This document shows positions 8,454-15,673 of a stretch of 64,000 nucleotides of DNA, piece by piece; position 1 is the stretch's first letter; every line of letters begins with the position of its first letter. The notes under the pieces were generated by a model, which made no database searches, was not told where the DNA came from, and saw only the letters and a program-made list of their open reading frames with translations. Origin of the DNA: Anaeromassilibacillus senegalensis (GTDB lineage Bacteria > Bacillota > Clostridia > Oscillospirales > Acutalibacteraceae); the NCBI RefSeq assembly GCF_001261775.1, contig NZ_LN868536.1, positions 496,001 through 560,000 of the forward strand, written 5' to 3'. The translations under genes were made by a program, and so were the position numbers.

Positions 8454-9986
8454 TTACAGCTCCCGCATCCAATACTTCCGGTCTAAACTGCGGTACTGAA
8501 CGGCTTCTGCCGCGTGAATGACGTCGATTACTTCGCTGCGGTCCAGATCCGCGATGGTACGTGCCACTTTGAGCACACGGTCGTAGGCGCGGGCGGAAAG
8601 CCCCATGGTATCGAACGCCTTTTTCAGGAGCCGCCGGGCGGCGTCGCTCAATGGGCAGAAAGTGTGCAGGAGGTCCGGGGTGATTCGGGCATTGCAGGGG
8701 ATGCCGGTTCCCTGAAAGCGCTCGTTTTGAATTTGGCGCGCCGCATTGACGCGGGCCTGAATCGCAGCAGAGGATTCTGCTCTTTCATCGGAATCTAATG
8801 CGTCAAATTCCACGGCGGGAACCTCAATATGTAAATCCAGCCGGTCCAGCAGAGGTCCGCTGACCCGCGAGAGATAGCGGGAAACGGCACTGGAACTGCA
8901 GATGCACGGCTTGGAGGGGTGGCCAAAATATCCGCAGGGGCAGGGGTTCATTGCGGCGACCAGCATCACGCTGCACGGGTAGGATACGGAGCCTGTAGCG
9001 CGGGAAATGGAAACCCGGCCGTCTTCTATGGGCTGCCGCAGGACCTCCATAGCGCTCCGGGAAAATTCCGGCAGTTCGTCCAAAAACAGAACGCCGTTAT
9101 GTGCCAATGAAAGCTCGCCGGGGCGGGGGATGCGTCCACCGCCGGAGAGCCCGGCAGGTGAGACGGTGTGGTGTGGCGAACGGAATGGACGGGTCTGTAC
9201 CATGGAGGAGCCGCCGGGCAGAGCGCCGGCGATGGAGTGGATTTTGGTCGTTTCAATGCACTCGTCAAAGGTCATGTCCGGCAGGATGGAGGGAAGGCGT
9301 TTGGCAAGCATGCTTTTGCCGGAGCCGGGCGGCCCAATTAGAATCGCGTTATGCATACCGGCTGCCGCGATTTCCAGCGCGCGCTTGGCGTCTTCCTGTC
9401 CGCGGACGTCTGCAAAATCCGGGCGGACAAAGGTGCCTTCTGCCGAAGGCTGCTGTGGGCGCGCGGGAATCAGCTGGATTTGTCCGGTTAAATGAGAAAG
9501 TAAGGAAGAAAGATCGCGGACAGGGTAGACCTCCAATCCCTGGACCACCGCACCCTCCGCGGCGTTCTTTTCCGGGACATAGAATCGGCGGAATCCGGCT
9601 TCCCGCGCGTGGATCGCCATGGGAAGGATGCCCTTTACGGGGCGTACTTCGCCGGAGAGAGAAAGCTCGCCAATGAATGCGCTGTCTTCTACATTGGCAT
9701 CCAATTGGCCGGAGGCACGCAGCAGTGCGATCATCAGCGGCAGGTCGTAGAGCGTCCCTTCCTTCCGTTTGTCCGCAGGAGCCAGATTGACGGTAATGCG
9801 GCTGACGGGAAACCGGAACCCCATGTTTTTCAATGCGGCACGTACCCGGTCGCGGGCTTCCCGCACGGCGGCATCCGGCAGGCCGACAATCTCAAACGCG
9901 GGCAGGCCGGAGGAAAGATCTGCTTCCGCCTCCACCACAAAGGCATCCATCCCGTACAGGCCCATGCTGTATACTTTTGAAACCAT
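8454..9986 (-). CDS. YifB/ComM-family Mg-chelatase-like AAA ATPase
   Basis: About 510 residues. The N-terminal Lon-protease-like domain (FEIVGLPDAAVREARDRVRAA) is followed by a Mg-chelatase AAA+ core with Walker A GPPGSGKSML and a Walker B-like LFLDELPEF, then the C-terminal YifB helical domain. ComM, the studied member in Gram-negatives, is a hexameric branch-migration helicase that helps integrate transformed DNA; in Clostridia the role is inferred. I set the start at ATG 9986 because family members begin M-x-S/A-K-V; a TTG at 10001, closer to GGAG, is possible. Confidence 0.92.
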   Translation of the reverse strand: MVSKVYSMGLYGMDAFVVEAEADLSSGLPAFEIVGLPDAAVREARDRVRAALKNMGFRFPVSRITVNLAPADKRKEGTLYDLPLMIALLRASGQLDANVEDSAFIGELSLSGEVRPVKGILPMAIHAREAGFRRFYVPEKNAAEGAVVQGLEVYPVRDLSSLLSHLTGQIQLIPARPQQPSAEGTFVRPDFADVRGQEDAKRALEIAAAGMHNAILIGPPGSGKSMLAKRLPSILPDMTFDECIETTKIHSIAGALPGGSSMVQTRPFRSPHHTVSPAGLSGGGRIPRPGELSLAHNGVLFLDELPEFSRSAMEVLRQPIEDGRVSISRATGSVSYPCSVMLVAAMNPCPCGYFGHPSKPCICSSSAVSRYLSRVSGPLLDRLDLHIEVPAVEFDALDSDERAESSAAIQARVNAARQIQNERFQGTGIPCNARITPDLLHTFCPLSDAARRLLKKAFDTMGLSARAYDRVLKVARTIADLDRSEVIDVIHAAEAVQYRSLDRKYWMREL

Positions 9987-10088
9987 ATCTTGACTTACCA
10001 ACTTTCTCCATTTCTTGCGTTTTGATTATACTACAGGCACGGCATGATCACGCAAAAAGGCGGAGAAAATTCACCTGATTGGAGAGAC

Positions 10089-10559
10089 TCAGGAATATTT
10101 TTTTAAAATCTGCGGAATGTCCACGGGTTTTAAGCTCGGATACAAAACACCGTCGATCGTGGCGTTGGGTGCGGTGCCACACTTTTTCAGGCAGTTTTGC
10201 GTACGCAGACGGAATCTTCCGTCTTCAGTTGTCTCACCGGGATGAATATGAAGCGCATCTTCAAAAGACTGTAAAACACGCGCGCCATTTTTGGCGGAAC
10301 AGCGTGGACCGGTGCATACGACGATTTCATGCCGGGCAGCGGATTCCTTTAATCCCGGAATCCGCTTGACCAACGCCGCGATCAGGGACAGCGGCGTCCC
10401 GGCAAGGGCCGCGATCTCCTCCTGTTTTTCCTTTGGAATATATCCATAGATTTCCTGTGTTTCCCGCAGGAAGGCGATCAGGGTTTGCTGGTCGCCGGGC
10501 GTGAGCGCGGATTGGTAATATTGTACGGCTTTCTGAAAAGCGCATTCTTGTTCGTTCAT
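10089..10559 (-). CDS. NuoE-like [2Fe-2S] thioredoxin-fold subunit
   Basis: A 156-residue protein of the 24-kDa/NuoE family. The N-terminal helical part (YGYIPKEKQEEIAALAGTPLS) is followed by a thioredoxin-like domain with the four cluster-binding cysteines as C-x4-C (CTGPRC) and C-x3-C (CLKKC). In anaerobes such proteins are the small subunit of bifurcating hydrogenases or NADH oxidoreductases, taking electrons between NAD(H) and ferredoxin. The usual NuoF-like partner is not next to it, so it may serve a complex encoded elsewhere. ATG at 10559 has AAGGAG 7 nt upstream. Confidence 0.85.
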   Translation of the reverse strand: MNEQECAFQKAVQYYQSALTPGDQQTLIAFLRETQEIYGYIPKEKQEEIAALAGTPLSLIAALVKRIPGLKESAARHEIVVCTGPRCSAKNGARVLQSFEDALHIHPGETTEDGRFRLRTQNCLKKCGTAPNATIDGVLYPSLKPVDIPQILKKYS

Positions 10560-11417
10560 TGAGAGCTCCTTTATCAAGAAATGTTTGTTTAATGATGTAG
10601 AAATAAAATGCAGGTGGAAATATAAATTATATATCTGAATTAATTTAGGAACCGGGCCGCAATAAAAACGGCGGTTATCCGATACCTGATGCGAAACTGT
10701 TTTATGAGCTGGATACGGTAGCCTTTGCAGGGGATGGATCAGAAGGGGATCTTTTCCAGATCACCAGCGTCTCCGGCTTAAAGGAACTGGCGTGCAAAAT
10801 CAATAGCTGTAATAGGACACGAGTGGAAAATACTTTCGGCGTGACAACGAATATTGTGCTCACCAGTGAAAACAACCATACGCCGATCGTAGCGAGGAGA
10901 AAAATTTCGAGGCATGTTTGATCGCGGTTTTCACACCATGCGGGCATGCTCATTGATACGACAGGGATAACACAGGGCCTGTTCGGATTTGCGGGAGCGG
11001 CACCTTGAAAATGCGGACGTTGTTGGTGCATAGACCAAGTGAGATTGCGCGGCGTCCCAGAAGATTGCAGAATGTCTGTTTAAAAAGAATGTACGAAAAC
11101 AGCGTTTATGACCGGAAGAAATGCTTGTCTAAGAGCGTTGCTTTCCCATTTTAAATGGTTTGCTTTAAGTAGTCTATTATATATCGGATACTACAACAGA
11201 CTTTTCTTTGTGTTTCCTGAATCAAACTTGGATACGAAGAGACAGTGCGAATCGAAAGCGTACACAAAATTCCCAGGAGATTCGCACTTGGAAACAGCGT
11301 TTTCCGCTATCATTAAAGTTGCATTTTCACATGGATTAAGATAAGATAAAATATATAAAAATACATTTTTGCAAGAGTTGTACAAGTTTTTGCAGTTTGT
11401 ATTTGGTGTATTTTGCT
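10560..11417. other. Gene-poor region with decayed sequence, leading into the CRISPR array
   Basis: No intact gene is supported. A 90-codon open stretch without a start is listed separately (10649-10921). From about 11330 to 11417 the sequence is T/A-rich and abuts the first CRISPR repeat, as a leader would. Confidence 0.5.
10649..10921 (+). pseudogene. Decayed coding remnant
   Basis: A 90-codon frame is open between an upstream TAG and a TGA, with no start codon or ribosome site. Its translation (beginning EPGRNKNGGYPIPDAKLFYE) has normal amino-acid composition. A second frame just after it (TCG at 10922 to a TGA near 11008) reads AGMLIDTTGITQGLFGFAG, suggesting a frameshifted continuation. 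The family was not recognised. It could also be chance open sequence. Confidence 0.3.
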
Positions 11418-11648
11418 GTCAGCGTCCATGCGACGCTGTGGGTTGAAATTATCGTGTAGATGCGCTTGCCGTCCGGGATGGTGGGTCAGCGTCCGTGCGA
11501 CGCTGTGGGTTGAAATGAGTTGGCAAAGGAGGAAGCACGGTGGATTTTTGTCAGCGTCCGTGCGACGCTGTGGGTTGAAATGGAGCGTTTGAATCGTTAA
11601 AATGTTAGGTGCAGAGGTCAGCGTCCGTGCGACGCTATGGATCGAAAT
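11418..11648 (+). CRISPR. Short orphan CRISPR array, 4 repeats, type I-C-like
   Basis: Four 32-bp repeats at 11418-11449, 11485-11516, 11550-11581 and 11617-11648 enclose spacers of 35, 33 and 35 nt. The repeat begins GTCAGCGTCC, has an inverted AGCGTC/GACGCT stem and ends GGGTTGAAAT, as type I-C repeats do. Repeats 2 and 3 are identical; repeat 1 differs by one base; repeat 4 has three changes at its 3' end, marking the trailer side. The leader should therefore be on the left and transcription rightward. No cas gene is present in the window. Confidence 0.88.
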
Positions 11649-11649
11649 C

Positions 11650-11682
11650 GGCCTGACGTAGTTTACCCCATGGTGTCAGGCC
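11650..11682. repeat. Inverted repeat after the CRISPR trailer
   Basis: GGCCTGAC (11650-11657) and GTCAGGCC (11675-11682) form an 8-bp stem directly after the last CRISPR repeat. It lacks a T run on the plus strand. Confidence 0.5.
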
Positions 11683-11712
11683 AGTATACTCATTGACGCC
11701 ACAACATAGAGA

Positions 11713-11751
11713 ACCCCCGCTCCATATGTTCTTACACAACAGAGCGGGGGT
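11713..11751 (-). terminator. Terminator of the CmpB-type membrane protein gene
   Basis: A 10-bp perfect stem (11713-11722 with 11742-11751) lies 9 nt after the stop of the leftward gene and is followed on that strand by a T/C-rich tract. Confidence 0.65.
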
Positions 11752-11759
11752 CCTATCAT

Positions 11760-12464
11760 CTATCCGGCCAGCTGCATATTGGGATAGACCTTTTTTAAAT
11801 AGTCGTCCGTATAGTGTTCATCCAGAAAAGCGGAGACCGGATTGCTGGCGGGTATCCCCAAATGGCGGTTGGTTTGCCGGCGCACAGCCGCGGCGGAAAT
11901 CACAATGTCGAAAATCATAAAGGCGATCAGCACCCACGCGATTGCTTTTCCCGGCCGGTTTGGAATTTTTTCAATCAGGTTGGTCAGGAAGGGAAGGGTA
12001 TGCGTCAAGAATATCAGCCCTAAAATGCCCCAGCATACGGAATAAAAAACATTGGTCCGCCCGTGTATATTCAGCGGGGAGTCACTGTACTCCCAGGAGA
12101 CGGTACCAAAGAGCACCTGTTGCAGCAGCGAGCAGACGTATTCAAATGTGCCGCCGATTACACCGCTTGCAATAAAGATAACAAAACTGCTGGAATGGCG
12201 GAATCGGTAGAGCAATACGGTAAAGATAATGGCTCCCATTCCGTAAACCGGGCTGAACGGACCGTAAATCAGGCCCTGGCGGCTTTCAAAATAACCCAGC
12301 CGCAGGTAACACCACAGCATTTCCACACAATAGCCGACGATACAGCCGATGATAAAAATAAACGCGAGTTTATAGAAATTGAGTCCATGTGCAAAAGAAT
12401 CTTTACGGCCTTCCATTTGTGCACGGCCGTGTACTTTTTCTTCTTTCGTTCCAAACCGTTTCAT
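11760..12464 (-). CDS. Putative ABC-transporter permease-like membrane protein (CmpB family)
   Basis: A 234-residue protein with about five or six membrane helices after a polar 30-residue N-terminus. The features GFIxGYxxE-like (CIVGYCVEMLWCYLRLGYF), GPFSPVYGMGA, GGTFEYVCS and WEYSDSPLNIHGR match the family annotated as putative ABC-transporter type IV/CmpB. The function is not established and no ATPase partner is adjacent. ATG at 12464 follows AGAGGTG; the promoter is at 12512-12540. Confidence 0.75.
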   Translation of the reverse strand: MKRFGTKEEKVHGRAQMEGRKDSFAHGLNFYKLAFIFIIGCIVGYCVEMLWCYLRLGYFESRQGLIYGPFSPVYGMGAIIFTVLLYRFRHSSSFVIFIASGVIGGTFEYVCSLLQQVLFGTVSWEYSDSPLNIHGRTNVFYSVCWGILGLIFLTHTLPFLTNLIEKIPNRPGKAIAWVLIAFMIFDIVISAAAVRRQTNRHLGIPASNPVSAFLDEHYTDDYLKKVYPNMQLAG

Positions 12465-12511
12465 GAAGCACCTCTTTCTGCGTCAATTTTCCAAAATCCA
12501 ATATGAAATTC

Positions 12512-12540
12512 ATCATAGCATAAAAACAATGCAGTTGCAA
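12512..12540 (-). promoter_or_regulatory. Promoter of the CmpB-type gene
   Basis: On the minus strand TTGCAA (complement of 12535-12540), 17 nt, TATGAT (complement of 12512-12517). Confidence 0.65.
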
Positions 12541-12671
12541 AGCATGCGAAGAATTAAATGCAGCGAATCATAAACAGCCCAAAAACTGGCTGAGAGGGAG
12601 GCGAAAAATAAAAGAACAGGTCGCATTGACGAAATAAAACAAATATATTTTTTTCATATGTAAAATATTTG

Positions 12672-12700
12672 TTGACTTCACAGAGAGAATGCGGTATGAT
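12672..12700 (+). promoter_or_regulatory. Promoter of the sigma-factor gene
   Basis: TTGACT (12672-12677), a 17-nt spacer, TATGAT (12695-12700), about 40 nt before the start codon. Confidence 0.8.
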
Positions 12701-12741
12701 ATAGGAGTCATAAAAAACGTAGGTTTCATGAGGTGTTTGGT

Positions 12742-13338
12742 TTGACGGAAGAAGTCCATATGCAGTCGTTGGAAGAGTATACGGACGGTCAGCTGATTTC
12801 TCTCATGAAGAATGGAAATTCCGATGCGTTTCTGGAGTTGACAACCCGCTATATGTCTTTAATCAGGACAAAAGCGGCGCCGTTTCACAGCACGATGCTG
12901 GAGGCTGACGATCTGTGTCAGGAAGGCCTGATGGGCCTGCTGGATGCAGCGCAGAGCTATCAGGAAAACGGTGGGGCAAGTTTCCGCACCTATGCGGGAG
13001 TTTGCATTGGCAACCGGATTATTATGGCATACCGGTGGGCTGCCGGGAGAAAGAACCTTCCTTTGAATAACTTTGTCTCTCTCAGTGAGAAAGGTGGAGT
13101 AGAGGAAATTTCTTTACAGGCGGCGGATAATCCGGAAGAAAAGCTGATGAATCACGAGCGGTTTCAACTGCTCAAGCAGTACATTGGCCGCAACTTATCT
13201 AAAATGGAACACCAGGTGCTTATGCTTTATTTGGGCGGTTACAGTTATCATGAGATTGCCGAATCTCTTCACATTACCTCAAAAGCTGCAGATAACGCCC
13301 TGCAACGTGTGCGCCGCAAATTGAAAGAACCGTTTTAG
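12742..13338 (+). CDS. Sigma-70 family RNA polymerase sigma factor (SigH-like)
   Basis: A 198-residue sigma factor. Region 2 is seen as DDLCQEGLMGLLDAAQSYQ (core binding and -10 recognition) and FRTYAGVCIGNRIIMAYR; region 4 is seen as LSKMEHQVLMLYLGGYSYHEIAESL plus the HTH up to NALQRVRRKL. The size, and the DLCQEGLMGL helix that parallels DLVQEGMIGL in SigH, suggest a SigH/sporulation-type factor; an ECF assignment fits less well. A TTG start at 12742 is preferred because GAGGTG lies 6 nt upstream; a GTG at 12733 is in frame. It is followed by a zinc-ribbon gene with its own -10 box. Confidence 0.85.
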   Translation: MTEEVHMQSLEEYTDGQLISLMKNGNSDAFLELTTRYMSLIRTKAAPFHSTMLEADDLCQEGLMGLLDAAQSYQENGGASFRTYAGVCIGNRIIMAYRWAAGRKNLPLNNFVSLSEKGGVEEISLQAADNPEEKLMNHERFQLLKQYIGRNLSKMEHQVLMLYLGGYSYHEIAESLHITSKAADNALQRVRRKLKEPF

Positions 13339-13440
13339 TTAGTCCATATGCCCAGCTCAAGAGGAGCGTTGTTCATTACAAAGGCGCGGTGCAAATCCGG
13401 CAAGGGCAAAATATCTATAATCTGAAGCGAGGTATATCAA

Positions 13441-13716
13441 ATGTACGAAGACAAGACTCTCATCTGCAAAGAATGTGGCGCTGAATTCGTTTTCACCGCT
13501 GGCGAACAGGAATTCTATGCTTCCAAGGGATTCGTTAACGAGCCCCAGAGATGCAAATCCTGCCGTGATGCCCGTAAAAATGCTGCAAAACCTGAGCGCG
13601 AAATGTACACTGCTACTTGCGCCAGCTGCGGCTGTGAGGCAAAGGTTCCCTTTAAGCCCCGTGAAGACCGTCCTGTATATTGCAGCGAGTGCTTTGCAAA
13701 GATGAGGGAAGAATAA
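13441..13716 (+). CDS. Zinc-ribbon protein, 91 aa
   Basis: Eight cysteines in four CxxC knuckles (CKEC, CKSC, CASC, CSEC) form two probable zinc ribbons: the first is the 'probable zinc-ribbon' module with FYASKGFVNEPQRC, the second the short CxxC-x17-CxxC module. Such proteins are widespread and abundant in Clostridia; the function is unknown, with nucleic-acid binding only a guess. GAGG lies 9 nt before the ATG, and a TATAAT at 13416-13421 with a poor -35 may be its promoter. Confidence 0.85.
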   Translation: MYEDKTLICKECGAEFVFTAGEQEFYASKGFVNEPQRCKSCRDARKNAAKPEREMYTATCASCGCEAKVPFKPREDRPVYCSECFAKMREE

Positions 13717-13740
13717 TATAATTCTTTACGTATGAGACGC

Positions 13741-13776
13741 AGGTGCTCCGGAGTGATCCGGGGCACCTTTCTTTAT
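13741..13776 (+). terminator. Terminator after the zinc-ribbon gene
   Basis: A 12-bp stem with one G-T pair (13741-13752 with 13757-13768), followed by TTCTTTAT. Confidence 0.8.
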
Positions 13777-13828
13777 ATCTATGCGGCGCAGAGGCGCTTC
13801 ATTTGTAAATTTATGTCCGTTCTTCGTA

Positions 13829-13857
13829 TTGCATTCTATCTGGCTGGGTATTATAAT
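13829..13857 (+). promoter_or_regulatory. Promoter of the DUF1858-trmK-nif3 unit
   Basis: TTGCAT (13829-13834), a 17-nt spacer, consensus TATAAT (13852-13857), about 35 nt before the DUF1858 start. Confidence 0.8.
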
Positions 13858-13892
13858 AAAAACATCAATTTATGCGGACGGAGGAACGTTTC

Positions 13893-14096
13893 ATGGCTGC
13901 AATTACAAAAGAGACAATTATTGGGGATATTCTGGATATGGACAAGACCACAGCTCCTTTCTTTTTGGAAATGGGCATGCATTGCCTGGGTTGTCCGGCT
14001 TCCCGTGGGGAATCCTTGGAGCAGGCCTGCATGGTGCATGGTGTTAACGTGGACGAAATGGTCCAAAAGTTGAACGCGCATCTGGCCGGCAAATAA
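13893..14096 (+). CDS. DUF1858 domain protein
   Basis: A 67-residue protein with the DUF1858 / hybrid-cluster-protein-associated redox-disulfide pattern: KETIIGDILDMDKTTAPFFLE followed by the MHCLGCPAS motif with a CxxC pair and the late VDEMVQKLN helix. The family is common in anaerobes and is thought to carry a redox-active or metal-binding CxxC; the exact role is unknown. The ATG at 13893 is set by GGAGG 8 nt upstream. Confidence 0.85.
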   Translation: MAAITKETIIGDILDMDKTTAPFFLEMGMHCLGCPASRGESLEQACMVHGVNVDEMVQKLNAHLAGK

Positions 14097-14168
14097 ATAA
14101 ACCCTGTGTGCGCCGCCCGTCAACCTATTTGGCGGGCGGCAATTTCATTTTCTGAAGGAGGTACGGCG

Positions 14169-14876
14169 ATGCCGCACCCACTGTTTTCATTGGGAGCCCG
14201 TCTGGCGCTTTGTGCGTCCATGGTGCGTCCCGGGGTCAAGCTCGCGGATATCGGAACAGATCATGCGTATTTACCCATCTGGCTGGCGAGGCAGGGAATG
14301 ATTTCCCGCGCGATCGCGGCGGATGTGCGGCTGGACCCGCTTCGTTCCGCCGAACGCAATATCCGCAAATACCATGTGGAGGACACGGTTTCCGCACGGC
14401 TGTCCGACGGACTGAGCGTGATCTTTCCCCATGAGGCGGACGACATCGTAATGGCCGGCATGGGCGGAGAGCTGATGATACGTCTGATTGAAACGGCTCC
14501 ATGGCTGAAAAATGAAGAAAAGCGGTTGATTTTGCAGCCAATGACCTCTGCGGAGGATTTGCGCCGGTCTCTCGAGCGGGAAGGGTATGCTGTTTTACAG
14601 GAAAAGGCGGTCGAAGAGGACGGCCATGTGTACTCGGTGATGCAGGCCATGTATGATCCGGCGCAGGCCGGCGGCGGTCCGCTCTATCCTTATATTGGAA
14701 AATTGCAGGCGGATACGGAAGCGGCGCGGACCTACATAGCCAAATGTGCCGCACGGCTGTCCAAGAAGGCGGACGGTATGGCGATTTCCGGCCAGGTACA
14801 GACGGCGGCGCAATTGCGGGAAGTTTTGCACGGGCTGAATGCCCTGCTCGACCAATCAAAAGGAGGGTCACAATGA
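14169..14876 (+). CDS. trmK: tRNA (adenine(22)-N1)-methyltransferase
   Basis: A 235-residue class I SAM methyltransferase that makes m1A22 in tRNA. The SAM-binding motif I is VKLADIGTDHAYLPIWLA (residues ~22-39), followed by DDIVMAGMGGELMI and the LQP motif, then a C-terminal coiled coil. A perfect AAGGAGGT lies upstream of the ATG. The stop overlaps the next start by ATGA, indicating coupling to the Nif3-like gene, an order well conserved in Firmicutes. Confidence 0.93.
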   Translation: MPHPLFSLGARLALCASMVRPGVKLADIGTDHAYLPIWLARQGMISRAIAADVRLDPLRSAERNIRKYHVEDTVSARLSDGLSVIFPHEADDIVMAGMGGELMIRLIETAPWLKNEEKRLILQPMTSAEDLRRSLEREGYAVLQEKAVEEDGHVYSVMQAMYDPAQAGGGPLYPYIGKLQADTEAARTYIAKCAARLSKKADGMAISGQVQTAAQLREVLHGLNALLDQSKGGSQ

Positions 14877-15643
14877 TTACTGTCGGCGATTTTTATGATT
14901 TTATAGATGGGTTTGCCCCGTTCCACACGGCAATGGGGTTTGACAATCCCGGCCTGCTGGTGGGGGGCCGCGGCGCTTCCGTGCGCAAAGTTTTGTTTGC
15001 TCTGGATATTACGCCGGAGGTGGTGCATGAAGCTGTTGCAATGGATGCGCAGCTGATCGTCAGCCATCACCCGGTCATTTTTGAACCGCTGAAAAGCCTG
15101 GCTTTTGGTTCCGCTCCGTATCTGCTGGCGCAGAATGGAATTGCGGCGATCTGTGCGCATACCAACCTCGACATGGCGCAGGGCGGCGTCAATACCTGCC
15201 TGGCGGAACGGTTACAGTTGAAAAACGTGCGTATGCTGAAGGAATACGAGCACAGCGGTCTTCCAGAGGGCTTGGTTGGGGAGACCGACCGTCCCTATTC
15301 GCCGGAGGAATTCGCGGCCTTTGTCAAACAGGCGCTGGGGTGTGATGGGTTGAAATATACGGACGGAGGCCGGGAAATCACCACAGTGGGCCTCTGCGGC
15401 GGTTCCGGCGCTTACCTGTTCCCAGAGGCGGCGGTAAAGGGCGCACAGGCGATGGTTACCGCGGATACCAAGCACAACCAGCTTCTGGAGGCGGAGGACA
15501 TGGGGATGACGCTTGTGGACGCGGGACATTTTTATACGGAGGACGTGGTGATCCAGCCGCTGCTGGAGCGGATGCAGGCGGCTTTCCCGGGCGTTGAAAT
15601 GAATAAATCCGTGCGGATGCACAGCCCGGCAAAATTCCTGTAA
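14873..15643 (+). CDS. Nif3-like dinuclear metal centre protein (YqfO)
   Basis: A 256-residue member of the Nif3/YqfO family, which forms hexameric toroids with a two-metal site. Metal ligands are visible as SHHPVIFEP (two His), CAHTNLD (His, Asp) and the C-terminal DAGHFYTED (His, Glu). The biochemical role is unsettled; GTP cyclohydrolase-like and metal-chaperone roles have been proposed. It overlaps trmK by 4 nt and has AAAGGAGG 8 nt before the ATG. Confidence 0.92.
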   Translation: MITVGDFYDFIDGFAPFHTAMGFDNPGLLVGGRGASVRKVLFALDITPEVVHEAVAMDAQLIVSHHPVIFEPLKSLAFGSAPYLLAQNGIAAICAHTNLDMAQGGVNTCLAERLQLKNVRMLKEYEHSGLPEGLVGETDRPYSPEEFAAFVKQALGCDGLKYTDGGREITTVGLCGGSGAYLFPEAAVKGAQAMVTADTKHNQLLEAEDMGMTLVDAGHFYTEDVVIQPLLERMQAAFPGVEMNKSVRMHSPAKFL

Positions 15644-15673
15644 CAGCCCGTCCCATATGAAAGGACTGATCAA

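Noticed and set aside
10702..11031. Minus-strand 109-codon frame near the CRISPR array
   Set aside because: It has no ribosome site; the plus-strand frame at 10649-10921 has the more protein-like composition.
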